This document shows, in pieces, positions 33,394 to 45,374 of a DNA stretch of 64,000 bases. The stretch is from Pristionchus mayeri (Eukaryota > Nematoda > Chromadorea > Rhabditida > Neodiplogasteridae). Every line of letters starts with the position of its first letter. Position 1 is the stretch's first letter. Location of the stretch: contig BTRK01000004.1 of NCBI GenBank assembly GCA_036245805.1, forward strand, positions 34,395,541 to 34,459,540, in the 5' to 3' direction. The notes under the pieces are model-generated. The model was not told where the DNA came from. It was given only the letters and a program-made list of their open reading frames with translations, and made no database searches. The translations under genes were made by a program, and so were the position numbers.

Positions 33394-34715
33394 TTATTTC
33401 GTGCTACTTTTTTCGGAACCTACAAATAAACTATAAATTATACTTTCAGATGACAAACTTTGGATCACATGCATATATCTTGTGTACTGCTTAGTATTTT
33501 CTGTTCCGAATACATACGTATCGAACCATATTTCCTTGCCGAGCATTGGCAGCCGCTGAATGAAATAACTTCATTTAATGGAAATAAACAGCTATATCAC
33601 CTGTGCCAGCTCGTTGGCGATATCATGTGTGAGATATCCATGGAAAGCAAACAAGCCATCGATTTTCATCGTATCCACTTTTCTCGAAAACACTTCCACA
33701 ATTGTTTCTGCCCAATCAGTAATTGGATATGGGGTGCGTTCAGAGTTGTGATTAATACGACAGTAAAAATAAATCGAGCGCACGAAAGATAATAAATCGA
33801 TTAGCATTTTAACTGAAAAAAATGTATTGTTTCATTTGCAATTATTTGCCTGTTACCTGTGTTAGAAATTTCTATCTTGTGAATATCTAAAATGATCTGA
33901 TCAAATTTATGTTTTGTAACGATGTATGCTTTCTGAAATTTATAATTTAGCTACTTTAAGAACTTCGCATAACGTACATTGCAGTATCCGTAAGATTCCC
34001 CCATACTGACAACACCGGGCAATGCATTTTCCCGAGAAGTTTCGCGTATGCTTCAGGGGGATTACTGTAGTCATAAGCTATTTTTATGTTCTCTACAAAA
34101 TTTCCTATGCAATCTCTTGCACAATCCAATATACGGTCATCGTCAGAGGCATATTCGAAACATATAAAATAGCTCTAAACAATAGTTAATCAAATGCAAA
34201 GTCAACTTCTTCACCGACCATTGATCCATTGCTCTCTATTCGTCGATCGTTACTTTCGATTGTCGTGGTGACTCCATGTTCGGGCCTCTTTAGCATCAGG
34301 CGCAATTCAAAAAGTGGCGAAGTTCCCTTATCGACATGCACCCGAATATACGTCGAGCGAGGTGGGACCTGCTACGAAAATAGTAAGATTTGTCCTTAAT
34401 TGAGTCGTTAACATGCTTAGATTGGGATAATTCCAGCAGATAAACTATTGGATAACCCTTTGGCTGGAGAGCATATTCGTCCACTCGAGATTTAACCACG
34501 TATTTAACCAGGTCTGAAATGTATATGTTTAAATTGAAATTTATTTAGAGAAAGAAGAAAACTCTCACTAGTCGGAGAGTTTGAATTGACTCAGGGACGA
34601 AATCGAATATGATCCTTAGCAGGTCGTGAGGAAGGAGCTCAAATGATGACAGGCACTTCAGTGACATGCACTCTAATGATTTCGAAATTTCATCAATCGC
34701 CAACGAGGATTCCAT
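33394..34715 (-). CDS. F-box family copy C (possible frameshift)
   Basis: Exon 1 (34715-34569) encodes MESSLAIDEISKSLECM and the F-box FELLPHDLLRIIFDFVPES. Exon 2 (34513-34413) has KSRVDEYALQPKGYP; later exons carry RVHVDKGTSPLFELRLMLK, YFICFEYASDDDRILD, ITDWAETIVEVFSRKVD and RLPMLGKEIWFDTY. Near the start of exon 2 a short repeated word (TGGTTAAATACG/TGGTTAAATC) makes the exon 5 nt longer than in copies B and D. With the obvious splice sites this shifts the frame. Unless a different donor or acceptor is used, copy C is also inactive. Otherwise the exons look open. Confidence 0.55.
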
Positions 34716-34839
34716 TTTTGGTTTCTGCAACTGTTCAATTACGAAATTGACAACAATTTTCAAACAAACAATAAGAAATTGAAAGAACAGGCAAAAACAT
34801 GAAATAATTGAGCAACAAGGTTCCATGATTGTTTTGAGT

Positions 34840-35070
34840 TGAGGTGAGAGCACCGAGAACTCATAAGAATAGAAAGCGACAAACTAATGATTTTGAAATT
34901 TCGCCAATCGCACAACTCTATTGATTTCGAAATTTCGCCAATCGCACAACTCTAATGATTTCCAAGGAGGATTCCATTTGTTGGCTTCTGCTACTTTAGA
35001 ACTACAAATGTATTGCAAACATAAAACAAACAATAATATAATGGAAAGATTTGAGAGTAGAGTGGATAAC
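34840..35070. repeat. Short tandem duplication upstream of copy C
   Basis: The words TTTCGCCAATCGCACAACTC recur in tandem at about 34896-34920 and 34930-34953, each preceded by TGATTTTGAAA or TGATTTCGAAA. They resemble the region around the first exon of the F-box copies (compare GAAATTTCATCAATCGCCAA near 34684). Confidence 0.55.
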
Positions 35071-35074
35071 GGAA

Positions 35075-36140
35075 GAGTGAAAGGAAGACCCTGCAGCGGC
35101 GAGAAATGAAAATGAGGGGAGAGGAGGGGACAAAGGGCAAACTCTTGCGCAAGAGTGATGGGTCTTGCGCAAGGGTTGAACGGGAATCCATCTGATTTTG
35201 AAGTTTTGTTCATGTTGCTTTTAAATAATTATTGTATTATTTGCATACCTATCCCAGATTAGTCTTCAGCCTATATTTGCATAGGATTGGGATGGGGAGG
35301 TTCTGTAAATCCATACAGAGATCTTTTACTCGATTTGTAACTCACTTACTCCTTCTTTGTTGCGATACCCTTCGCAGATGTTCACGCAATGCCTGCATCT
35401 CTTACATCTGAGACGCCCTCTCAAGCCTCTTAACATCACCCAACCTAGGTCACTATGCAATCGATGCCCAACCGGTTCCATATATGGGTGTACACTCAAA
35501 GTGTTTGTTGAAACCTCTCCTGTCACTTCACTATCAATGACTCCATGAAAAAAATCATATCCCTTTTATCTTTTGAAATTGCCCGTACATATGCTGTCGA
35601 ATTCGTTGAATCTACCTTTATGAACTAGCATTATTTTGATGATATATAGAGTACGTCAAAATACAACTCCACGAGGAGCATCAACTTTCGGAATAACTGA
35701 GTGTGATCTAATTGTGAGGGATGGGTTGTGCATCAAGTGACCTAGAATATCGGCTGTTCAAAGGTTTAAGAGGTCGTTTACGCGATAATAATACAAGCTT
35801 TAGGCTGAACCAAAAACCAAGGTACTGCACACAAATAACAGAAGGGGAGGAAGGAAGAAAGAAGTGGAACATCGAGCTGAGGAGAACCCCCTCTCTGGAT
35901 TTACCTCACCTCAATCCTATGACAATAGAGGCGGCAGACTAATCTGAGACATGCATGCAATTGATTCACTAATTGAGTAGAAACAACGGTCGAAAAACGT
36001 CAAAAACTGGTGAATTGCCGATTAAACTCTTGCGCAAGACCCTGCACTCTTGCGCAAGAGTTTGCCACTTTGCATTCCTCTCCCTCTCATTTCGTCTCGC
36101 GCCGCGCACTCTGCCCTCTTCCTTTATCCTCTCTATTTGA
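35075..36140. repeat. Inverted repeat pair with paired CTTGCGCAAG palindromes
   Basis: Segment 35085-35185 is inverted at about 36015-36105. Each end has two copies of the 10 nt palindrome CTTGCGCAAG about 15 nt apart, next to a polypurine GGGGAGAGGAGGGG-type tract. A third double copy lies at 39070-39112. About 830 nt of unrelated sequence lies between the arms. This may be a transposon with subterminal palindromes; no transposase is seen. Confidence 0.6.
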
Positions 36141-36210
36141 GAGAGAAGAAAAAGGGAGCGGCCAAAATGTCATCTATGACTCAGCATTGTATTGATTGGA
36201 GGTCAGAGCG

Positions 36211-36225
36211 CCGAGAACTGATAAG
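36211..36225 (-). promoter_or_regulatory. Orphan copy of the F-box upstream motif
   Basis: GCGCCGAGAACTGATAAGAA on the + strand matches the motif before copies B and D, but no F-box first exon lies at the expected place. The inverted-repeat arm ending near 36140 occupies that position, so an old F-box copy may have been disrupted or deleted here. Confidence 0.4.
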
Positions 36226-36229
36226 AATT

Positions 36230-36910
36230 GAAATCGAGAGGTGGAAAATAGTTACTAATTCACTATTTTTCTTATTCACTATTTTTTAGTTAAACTCTAT
36301 TCCTTATTCATCATCTCTAAATTGCTCTATTGATTTCTGTAAACATTATGTTTCCAATTATTTTTGACGAAATCAATCAAATTATTGTTTCCTTTCAAAT
36401 TTCGAAATGCTTGAAAAAAACAGTTCTTTACAATGAGAACAATTGAATGAACGGCAAAGAACAGCAGATTGGTGAAATTTTCGGAGCCAGGCAAACACTC
36501 TTTAGTGGCGCCCATAATACTCTTTAGATACTCCTTAGTACTCTTTAGTTCTGCTCGATCGCCCGTCTAACCGTCTAACTGCACATATTTTTCCCCAAAA
36601 TGGAGATTGAAGTGCACATATGAGAGACTATCTGAGAGAATTAAGCAATGTCACCTATAGGCCGTACAACGAACAATAAAGTTCTGATTTTAAGATCTTC
36701 CCAGAGGCAACTTTTTAAAAGCATCGAATGTTTCATGCATCCTGGTCGAATGTTTGATGCTCAGTTTGTATGAAGAAGTGTCTGCGTAATGGCCGCGCAT
36801 TCGTTCGCGAGGAATGGCTGCAATTGGTTTAATTGCTGCGTGTATGACCTAACGGAGTGAAAATTTTGAACTGAACAATTCATAAAACCGTTTTTTTAAA
36901 TAATAAACTG
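36230..36910. other. Intergenic downstream of F-box copy D
   Basis: It contains the dispersed repeat 36600-36710, which reappears inverted at 43925-44015 (GTATGAGAGAC.TTCTGAGA and CCACCTATAAGCCGTAC words). No gene seen. Confidence 0.5.
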
Positions 36911-36914
36911 TCTG

Positions 36915-38222
36915 CTAAATTAGATTTATTAAAAATATTCTACTTTTTAAACACAAACCTTTAATTTGAATTGCATGTTCATTATTTTCGTAGTCAACTG
37001 GCGAGGCTCTAATAGGTGCTTCGAGCCATATTCTCTTCCCCAGCATTGGTAGGCGCTGAAAAAACCTATTACATCTCATTTAGATGAAGATTAGGGGGAG
37101 CTCACCTCGCCCAGCATAATTGAGTCTCGATGATTTAGACGAACCGGAGATGACAACCCGTTGATTTTCAGTTTATCGACTTTTCTCGAAAACACTTCCG
37201 CAATAGTTTCTGCCCAATTAATATCCTTTGCACTGTCGAGCCATGTTTGAACGCTGCTCATATCGTGAGGATAAATCCAACAAATGGCGATAGAGTAGAC
37301 GAGCGATGGCAATTGCAGCAACATTTCAACTCAAGAAAACGTCGTTTTTGTATACATAATTTTGTTTTATACCTGTGTCCGGAATAGTTTTTCCACTAAT
37401 GTTCAACTCGAGGTGATCAACATTTTGTTCTGCGATAATTTTCAGTAGATGATTTCTGAAATCAAATTGGAACCAGTGTACCAGTACAACTTACTTGGTA
37501 ATATCCGTGAGGTATCCGTTTACAGCGAGTTTCGGACAATGAACTTGCCCGAGAACTAACGTACACGCTGTGACAAGAGGTTCGTCGCCTAACGCAATTT
37601 TTGTCTCCTCGATGCGTTTTCCCACGCAATCTTTCACGTAATCCAATACTCGATACTCATCGTAAGCGTAGTGGAAGCACAGACGATAGGTCTGTAGAAT
37701 TATGCTAATTTGAAATATTATTCCCACACACACCTACCCAATGAGGATTTAACGGCATTTGGAAGCGTTCGATTTTCGCTACAACGTCGAATACCGTTTT
37801 TTTCAACCTCAATCGTAATTCGAATAGGCCAGAAATTTTCTTATCGACATGCATGACAACATATATCGTCCGCGGCGGTACCTGTGAAGGAAAACCTCAT
37901 TTTTTCATACCAAAGTCTTTCGGAAACATGATACGATTCGGATATTTCGAGTAGCTTGACGAGTGGAGAATCTCTGCAACTGAGCGCATAAGCGTCCACT
38001 CTAGATTTACAGATTTGAGAAGTCTGAAATTCATATTTTGAAATTTGATTTCACTCAAAGACGAAGCGGACTTACGGGTCGGAGAGATAGAATTGACTCC
38101 GGGACGTAATCGAGGATGATCCACAGCAGATCGCGGGGAAGGAGTTCGAATGGTGAGAGGTTATCCAGTGACAGACACTCAAAAACATGCGAAACTTCGC
38201 CAATGGCAGAAAAGGACGCCAT
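36915..38222 (-). CDS. F-box protein, family copy D
   Basis: Seven exons, 38222-38076, 38023-37928, 37881-37738, 37691-37495, 37455-37373, 37329-37106 and 37055-36915, join in phase to give 343 residues. The F-box is near the N terminus (FELLPRDLLWIILDYVPES, residues about 26-44); it would bind Skp1 in an SCF ligase. Then follow SRVDAYALSCRDSPLVKLLE, VVMHVDKKISGLFELRL, YRLCFHYAYDEYRVLDYVKD, NVDHLELNISGKTI, WAETIAEVFSRKVDKLKING and RLPMLGKRIWLEA. The C-terminal region is the likely partner-binding part, perhaps related to FTH/DUF38-type domains, but that is a guess. Exon 2 ends at a GTTTCC donor, an unusual hexamer also seen in altered form in copies B and C. This is the best-preserved member of the group. 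Confidence 0.75.
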
Positions 38223-38375
38223 GGGTTAACACTCTCAGGAGCTCTTCAATTAATAATTATGAACTTGTGTAGAATCGAAGATAAATTGAAAAGAGAAAAA
38301 CAACAATTTAGAAGAAGCAAACGATATTGAAATCGATGACTAATCTAAAGAATGAAGTCGACCATGAGTGCCGAG

Positions 38376-38390
38376 AACTGATAAGAGTGG
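38376..38390 (-). promoter_or_regulatory. Shared F-box upstream motif (copy D)
   Basis: GCCGAGAACTGATAAGAG on the + strand (TTATCAGTTCTCGGC on the coding strand), about 155 nt upstream of the ATG, as in copy B. Confidence 0.55.
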
Positions 38391-38527
38391 AGAAGGGGTA
38401 GAAAGATAATGGAGCCACTCAAGCTAGTGTTATTTTTCTCAAATATTCATTCCCCGGTTAATTTATATGGGTGACATTCTTAACGGCTCGTTACAAAAGA
38501 GGGTGCACAGACCTGAAAAGCACACGT

Positions 38528-38915
38528 TGCGCAGCCTAAACCACCTTCAAAGTGCATATTTTTGGGGAAATTTTTGGCTATGGGCTTCTCTCATCAGTGC
38601 GAATCATTCAGCGAAATCTGCTTTCAAAATATTGATTTTGAGCTATCTCGTGAGGAGCCATCATCCGAGTCTCTCTCTCCTCTCCTCCACTCATTTCCAT
38701 ACATTTCCTCATTCCAAAGCTCCATCTGTCGAAGGAGCGGTGCGTAGGGAAATGAGGGGAGGGGAGGGGAGAAAGACTCGAATGATGACCCCTAGGAGAT
38801 AGCTCAAAATCGATATTTTCAGAACCAGATTTCGCAGGTTGATTCATATTGACGACAAAAGCCCACAGCCAAAAGTTGCCCCAAAAATATTCACTTTGAA
38901 GGTGCTTTAGGCCGC
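38528..38915. mobile_element. Small foldback element
   Basis: Inverted arms of about 170 nt, roughly 38528-38705 and 38735-38915. Mirror blocks include CACCTTCAAAGTG/CACTTTGAAGGTG, TTTTTGGGG and AGCTATCTC/GAGATAGCT. A purine-rich centre (GAGGGGAGGGGAGG) pairs with CTCTCCTCTCC. It lies upstream of F-box copy D. Confidence 0.75.
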
Positions 38916-38919
38916 ATCC

Positions 38920-40250
38920 AGTTGAGGCGACGTGGGGCGACTCGCCGCGACTCGCCTCGCCTCGCCCGTTAGGGAGGCGATTGAGCGGTACTGTATTATA
39001 TTTAGAGTTGACAATTCAAGGGTTCAAGGGACGAACAAGGGCGGTCTATGCAAAATGCCTCATTATCCCTTGCGCAAGGGTGAGAGAGAGCGGTCGCCCT
39101 TGCGCAAGGATGGGGGCCTTTGAGTGAGCATTGACGGGGAAAAAGGGGTTCAAAGTTGTTTAAATCATACCAAACTTTCACATTTGCATAATTACATTGA
39201 TGACTACAAGATCCCATCACTATTCATTGTTTTGATTTATTCTAAGGCTCTCCGTTGACACATTGAAAGCACTTGATGCAGTCCTAGGTGTCATCCGGTT
39301 GTTTTGCTATTCCATTACGAAGCATATTATTACCGTAGGCGCAGCTAATTTTCACCTAAGCTTGAAAAATTCCCGTTTCTTACTTAAAAAACAATGCTGC
39401 TGATCGTACTATACCGTACATTGAGAACTTAAGCGAAGAAATTAGGAGGGAGGAATGATTTACACGTACGATAACGGGAGAAAGAGAAATAATTAAGGAT
39501 TTGCTCGTTACGTGGTGAGTGCTTGGAATGAATGCAAAAGATGCTAGTGAGAATTGGGGCGCCGAGCTGCAGATTATTAGACCGATTAGGAGAGGTTTTT
39601 GTGAAACGTGTCCCACCACACGATTGTTTAAAACATTTGTGAGTTGTTGCGGCTTCTATCTGTAAGCTCTGATAATTAGCAGCTCTATGCATTATGCGCA
39701 TGATGAACTAATGCTGAACCGATTCTGAACACGTTACGGTTCATCCACTAGAAAAATAAAACGATCCAGATGAATGCAAACTTACAATCAAGCATATGAT
39801 AAGGGAACACGAATAATTAGACGATTTGCGACTTGCCTGCTACGAATAATTGGAAAAACCTGAATATTTTCCAGAATATTGTTTGATATATTTCATGTTG
39901 TTGCGAAACTTGTGCAATAATTAATCTGTTAAATTAAAATTAGTAAGTCTAAGGCCAATTTTCGAAGTCTATTGGAATATCGCAGACAATCCTTCACCTT
40001 GTACTGTGATATGAACGATAAATATTATGGATTGCATGCATCAAGGCCAACTTCATCTTATTGTACGATAGAAAATCACGTCCGCATGCACTTGTAAGAA
40101 CATCTGATATTGTACATTCGAAATATCAATGTTTCTAATCTATTAGCCAAACGAGAGAACACACTAAATTAGGAGAGTCGTTCCTTAGCCTATCGCCGCT
40201 TGTGCACCTGTTGGTATCTCGCAGATAATGGATATTCCCATTTTCTACGT
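38920..40250. other. Intergenic, no gene recognised
   Basis: It holds a GACTCGCCTCGCC repeat (38935-38965), the third CTTGCGCAAG pair (39070-39112), and AT-rich sequence. A weak similarity between 39745-39990 and 47085-47280 suggests another dispersed or duplicated flank. Confidence 0.45.
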
Positions 40251-40263
40251 TCGAATCAAAGCA

Positions 40264-43031
40264 ATGGCTGCGCCGTATCTGCCACTTCATATCCAGGAGA
40301 CCATATTCATTCTCGAAAAGATACTCTTCGGTCTATCAATCTCTATGAATGTAATAGCATTCGGATTTCTCATAAGCCAAACTCCTCCTAACCAAGCGAC
40401 CATTCGAAACTACCTTATTGTTATTCAGGTAACTGATCTAACAATACAAATTTAACGCATATCTTGTACAATACATTCGTTTAACATACATTTGTAATAC
40501 TCTTGTTGGTTTAGTTCTTCGTTGTCTTGAATGACGTCGTCTTCGAAGTGCTCATGGTGCCGATTCCGCTCTTTCCCATGATCGCAGGCTACTGTTGCGG
40601 AGTTTTGGCGCAATTCGGAGTGCCGGCTATTCGGAGTGCCGGCTAGAGTTTTGGCGCTATTCGGAGTGCCGGTCAGTGCACTGCTTGGCAGGGTTTAATG
40701 AGGACTATTCACAAATTTGTTGAAATTTTTAAGGAATTTTAGTATCACCACTAAATCCCTAATCGGTTTGAAAACGTCCGTGTTATTAACAGTTGAACAA
40801 GAGAAACACAGCCAAAGGCACGATTCGTGATACACTATACCATCTTCCTCGGCTTTCTACCATACGCTCTCCCATTCTGCCATCCCTGCGCTCTCTCTTA
40901 TTCTTCTTCCATTAAGGGGTTGAGCGTATTCTCCATTTCAAACACTGGCCTGTTCCTTATACTTTGCTGCATCTATCGCCACCAGACAATCATCCCCGAC
41001 TACAGCAGATTCAAGCTGCGAAAGGTTCAGAAATCCCATGATGGACAAATTTTCAGATTAATTTAAGTGGCCTTAATTCGCAATGGTTTACAATTGAAAA
41101 TGTTCAAATTTCAGCGTAATCTATTGATAATACGGGCCATACTCATCTCTGCCTATAATGGTGCGCCGATGGTGTTGCTGTTACGGTCGACAGATATAGC
41201 GCTGAATGAGCAGCTAATCGACATTGTGCGAAATATTTTTTCCAAATTATCCTACTTATTATTTATATTTTTTATACAATTTATCCAATATTAGGGGCTA
41301 TTGAAATACAAAACAAGTCCGAATATATGAGGCGAATCGCGAGAGAATCGACCATTTGAGGGGGGTGGGCGGCGGTAGGGAAAAAATGTGACCTATCTAA
41401 TAACAAATTCAAGTATAAGTATTTCAAATGATGCTCTTTCAAACTGCGTCGTCAGAATTTTGATATCGATCGTCATCTTCGAGATTCAGAAGTCCAAACT
41501 TGGTACTGTAACTTTTCGACATTCAAATCGGGACCACTTACATGATCATAACTTCGTTTAAAATGAAGATAGAAGGTCGTTCTTTGTTTAGAATTAAAGC
41601 TACCATCATGCTCTACAAAAAGATCTGGACGGCATCATTCTTGGTCTTCATCATGGTGAAGGGCGGTCGGGCGGACCAAAAATGACGTATATTTTGAAAT
41701 CGGAAAAACTATCTGGTATAGACAAAAAAAAAGGTCTCACGACGGAAAACCGGCCCAGGGGAGCGCTAAATAGAGGGGAGGGAGAGGGAGGTCAGGCTGC
41801 GAGAGCGCCAGACGGTTAGAGCACGCGCTCTCGGGGGATTCTAGCCTATTTCTGGCCATCTTCGCCGCACAAAAGTGAGACCTTTTTTTTTGTCTATACC
41901 CCGATTTCCCTAATTTTTGGCGAGAAGTTAGTTCCATGTATGAACTTAAACTTAAACATGAAAACCCAGATAGTTTTTCCGATTTCAAAATATACGTCAT
42001 TTTTGGTCCGCCCGACCGCCCTTCACCATGATGAAGACCAGGAATGATACCGTCCAGATCTTGTTGTAGAGCATGATGGTAGCTTTCTTTCTAAAGAAAG
42101 AACGACCTTCTATCTTCATTTTAAACGAAGTTATGATCATTTAAGTGGCCCCGATTTGAATGTCGAAAAGTGATAGTACCAAGTTTGGCCTTCTGAATCT
42201 CGAAGATGACGACCGATATCAAAATTCTGACGACGCAGTTTGAAAGAGCATCATTTGAAATACTTATACTTGAATTTGTTGTTAGATAGGTCACATTTTT
42301 TCCTACCGCCGCGGCGTGGTCGATTCTCTCGCGATTCCTCTCATATGAGCATTCAGAACGGTCTACAATGGGTGCGGGAACGTAGCAATGTGTATACCGT
42401 GGAAACGCGCAATACGACAATCCTCGCGGCAATATGGGTTTTGAATTTAGTGAGTTAGTAAATTGAGTGAAACCTATACTTTTTCTAGAACCAATCGCTA
42501 TAGCAACTACATTTATCGCTCTCTTTTCACATGTTTTTCGTGCTTCACAATGAGGTATTCGGTGTGCATGGGAAGGATGATTTCAAAAACTAACAAAATC
42601 TATACATTCAAAGGGGAGATTTCAAAAAGCGAAAAGTTCCCAAACGATAAAAATCGTGCGAAAGTCACTCTTTGTGTTGTTCGCTCAGGTAATTTCTCCT
42701 AGGGGGGGGGGGAATATGCATTTTAACATTCCAGCTGGTTATTCCTTTCTTCCTAATAATCATTCCATTAATGGTTACCTTTTTTGGACTAGCGATTCCT
42801 GAATTATTCAGTTTCGGTATGATTTACCACATTATATTGTATTCGTATTTATGTCTTTAAAATATTTTAGAATTTTTCCTGGCATCTTTCTACGTTATGC
42901 ATTTTCATTCGTTTGGTCACAACATTATACTTCTTCTGATAACTCCGACATATCGTAAAACTATTGCTCGATTTCTCACCTGTTCAGTCGCCAAAAGACG
43001 AGAAGTTTCCACGGTGAGAGTGCTCAGGTGA
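40264..43031 (+). pseudogene. Srh-like 7TM chemoreceptor, disrupted
   Basis: Exon 1 (40264-40428) encodes MAAPYLPLHIQETIFILEKI and ends TPPNQATIRNYLIVIQ, nearly the same as the intact receptor at 63.6 kb. Exon 2 (from 40515) reads LNDVVFEVLMVPIPLFPMIA then GYCCGVL, the Srh-type TM2. It is then broken by a roughly 46 nt tandem duplication with a TAG. Further fragments: CCIYRHQTIIPDYSRFK, LLIIRAILISAYNG, a TM5-like LLFIFFIQFIQY, IPFFLIIIPLMVTFFG and HSFGHNIILLLITPTYRK at the C terminus. A foldback element (41325-42345) interrupts the coding sequence between the TM5-like part and MSIQNGLQW. The gene is inactive as read. Confidence 0.72.
41325..42345. mobile_element. Foldback element, family F1 copy 2 (inside receptor exon)
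   Basis: Inverted arms, about 41325-41740 and 41876-42345, share GAATCGCGAGAGAATCGACC ends and long internal blocks with the element at 6432-8433. The spacer (about 41740-41875) matches the inverted centre of that copy (GAGAGCGCCAGACGGTTAGA). The left arm lacks about 65 nt present in the right arm. Flanking TA on both sides fits a TA target duplication: removing the element and one TA restores the receptor frame. Confidence 0.82.
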
Positions 43032-43039
43032 AGTCGCTC

Positions 43040-44280
43040 AAGTTGTTCCTTTGAAACTCCTGTTGCTCCCCTACCCTCATTTTCCACACGTTTACTAAGC
43101 AAGTTTTCAACTTGGAAATGTAATGCATACGTAGGGGAGGCACACAATTATAAGCCAGCCTGTCTACAACTTATGTGATTGTTTCGGAGTGTATCTTAAA
43201 ATTTAAAGGACCTCGCTTTGCAGATATCTAACAATCTCGTGAAGATAAAAAATATAAAGTATTCCTTACAAAGCTAACTGCATACTCAATTACCGAACGA
43301 GACTGAAACAAATTGAATAAATTTTAATGTAGCGTACATTGTTGACTGGAAACTGATAAAGGAAGGATGGGATGACCTCTACTCATTAAGGCATTTTCCT
43401 CGCGAGTGAGAGCAGATGCAAATTGACTTAATTTGCACAGCAATTTGCACAAAGGAACACGCGTGCGCTATTTTTTGTCAGTTCATTGCCACTTGTATTA
43501 CATTGGATGGATTCTTTTCAGATTAAACAAGATATAATATTGGAAATCTTCACAAGTCATGGTTCAGCTCACGTAGGACAGACATTTAGCGAAAACAAAG
43601 TGATTACACAAGATGGAAAAGTACCAATTCGAAGAAAAATAATTAGCTCTTTCTTTCTTAGAAGAAATACAATTGTAACCGAGTAGGACCTGGGGTGGTT
43701 GGATTTTTCAAATCCAGCAATATTTGCCTAACTTACATTCGTTAGAGTTGCGAAATGCAGAAAAATTAACTTATTTATTCTTGCAAGCAGAGCGGAGGGA
43801 GGAGAGAAAGAGGTGTCAGAAGACCAGAGCGCTCACCCAGGTTCAGCGCGAGACACGAAATGAGTGCTCAGAGATACGGCTTCCTAAGGTGAATTTTTCG
43901 AAGCCTACGTGAAAAGTTACCCCTAGGGACATCTTAAAATCAGCACTTTAATTTTCCATGTACGGCTTATAGGTGGATTTTCTCAGTTTTCTCAGAAAGT
44001 CTCTCATACAGAATGTCCTCCACAACTCGATATCGGAATCATGCAATGACAAATGAATGTTGTGCCGGAACGCAAATGCACGAAACACGCACCCGATTAT
44101 ACACACACGAGAGCTCCTCTCTCCATCGCCCTCGTAAATGCCGCTCTTTCTCTCGTTCTCTTCTGCGTATTTGTCATCGGCTGGTCGTCGCGTTTACTTT
44201 TCTTCTCGATCCCCATATTCGCATAAAAATCCCCGTTGCTTGTACGAACATCAATGACTGCTTACTTCCATAGGTGCACT
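43040..44280. other. Intergenic with dispersed repeats
   Basis: 43780-43840 (GGAGAGAAAGAGGTGTCAGAAG) resembles 47590-47620, and 43925-44015 is an inverted copy of 36600-36710. No gene recognised; the + strand ORFs here lack domains. Confidence 0.45.
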
Positions 44281-44492
44281 CCAATGGACTCCTCGTTTGC
44301 ATATAACGAAACGATGTTGAATAGTCTTTCCCCATTCGAGCTCCTTCCACGAGAACTCATTTGGAGTATATTCCGTTTCGTTCCGGAGTCCATTTACGCC
44401 CTCAGATCAGCAGTCTTCATCAAATATTAAACGGAAAATACCAATTTCATAAATCTAAACTTCTAAAATATCGCGTCGATGAATACATAGTA

Positions 44493-45374
44493 TTGGGGTG
44501 TCCGGAAAGTTCGTATAATGCCTCGGAAAAAAAGTCAGTTCGCGATCAGATGCAGTGATTGCGCAATCTGTTTGTCAACAATGTATTGCGTCACTCTGAC
44601 GTTAAGTGGGATGTGGGTTGGATCAGTCTCGTAGTTTCTACACTTGTTGAAGTGGTGAAGTATAGCCGATATTTTGATACAGTTGTGTTGAATTACTGTC
44701 GGAAATCGCTCCATCGTAGATCGGATCTTCGATGGACAGATTCCATAACAGACATGTGCGAGGAGTGAATCATGTATAATAACCCAGCGAAGAGACAACA
44801 GTGTTTCGACACCGATGCGAAGCACAAACCCGTTCCCTTGAAGAAAATGAGGAAATTCACTGATTCTTTCTATCATTACTTGTTCCGATCTAATAAGAGA
44901 TCCTTCCTACTGGAACCGCCATCAATGCCGACCTCTTCTCTGAACAACTGGAAGAAGTCGCGATCAGAGTCCCTCCCAGACTCCTGAACCAGGGCAAAAT
45001 TCTTCTTCTGATGGACAATGCTCGCCCACATCGAGCGCAGATGACCCAGAAGAAAATGGACGAGCTGAAGATCGAGAGGATTCCCCATCCACCGTATTCC
45101 CCGGATCTCTCCCCATGCGACTACCACTGCTTCCGCTCTCTCTCTGACTTCTGCAAAGGAAAGAAGTTCAAGAATCGAGATGAAGTTGTGAGGACTTTCG
45201 TGAACTGGGCGGTCTCGAAGAAACCCGCATTCTGGAAGAACGGAATCGAGACCCTGCCCAATCGCTGGAGGGAGGTAGTGAGAAAGAAGGGGGCATACAT
45301 TGGTCACTGAGAATTGTAAAGCATTGAATAAAAAATATAAACAAAAAATTATACGAACTTTCCGGACACCCCAA
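44493..45374 (+). mobile_element. Degenerate mariner transposon
   Basis: Terminal inverted repeats start TTGGGGTGTCCGGAAAGTTC, with TA on each side (44491-44492 and 45375-45376). Remains of the transposase run in + frames: YNNPAKRQQCFDTDAKHKP, INADLFSEQLEEV, then the second and third catalytic Asp in MDNARPHRAQ and YSPDLSPCDYH with 34 residues between them (D34D of the mariner family). Frame breaks and a length of 882 bp show deletions, notably of the N-terminal DNA-binding part. Confidence 0.88.
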
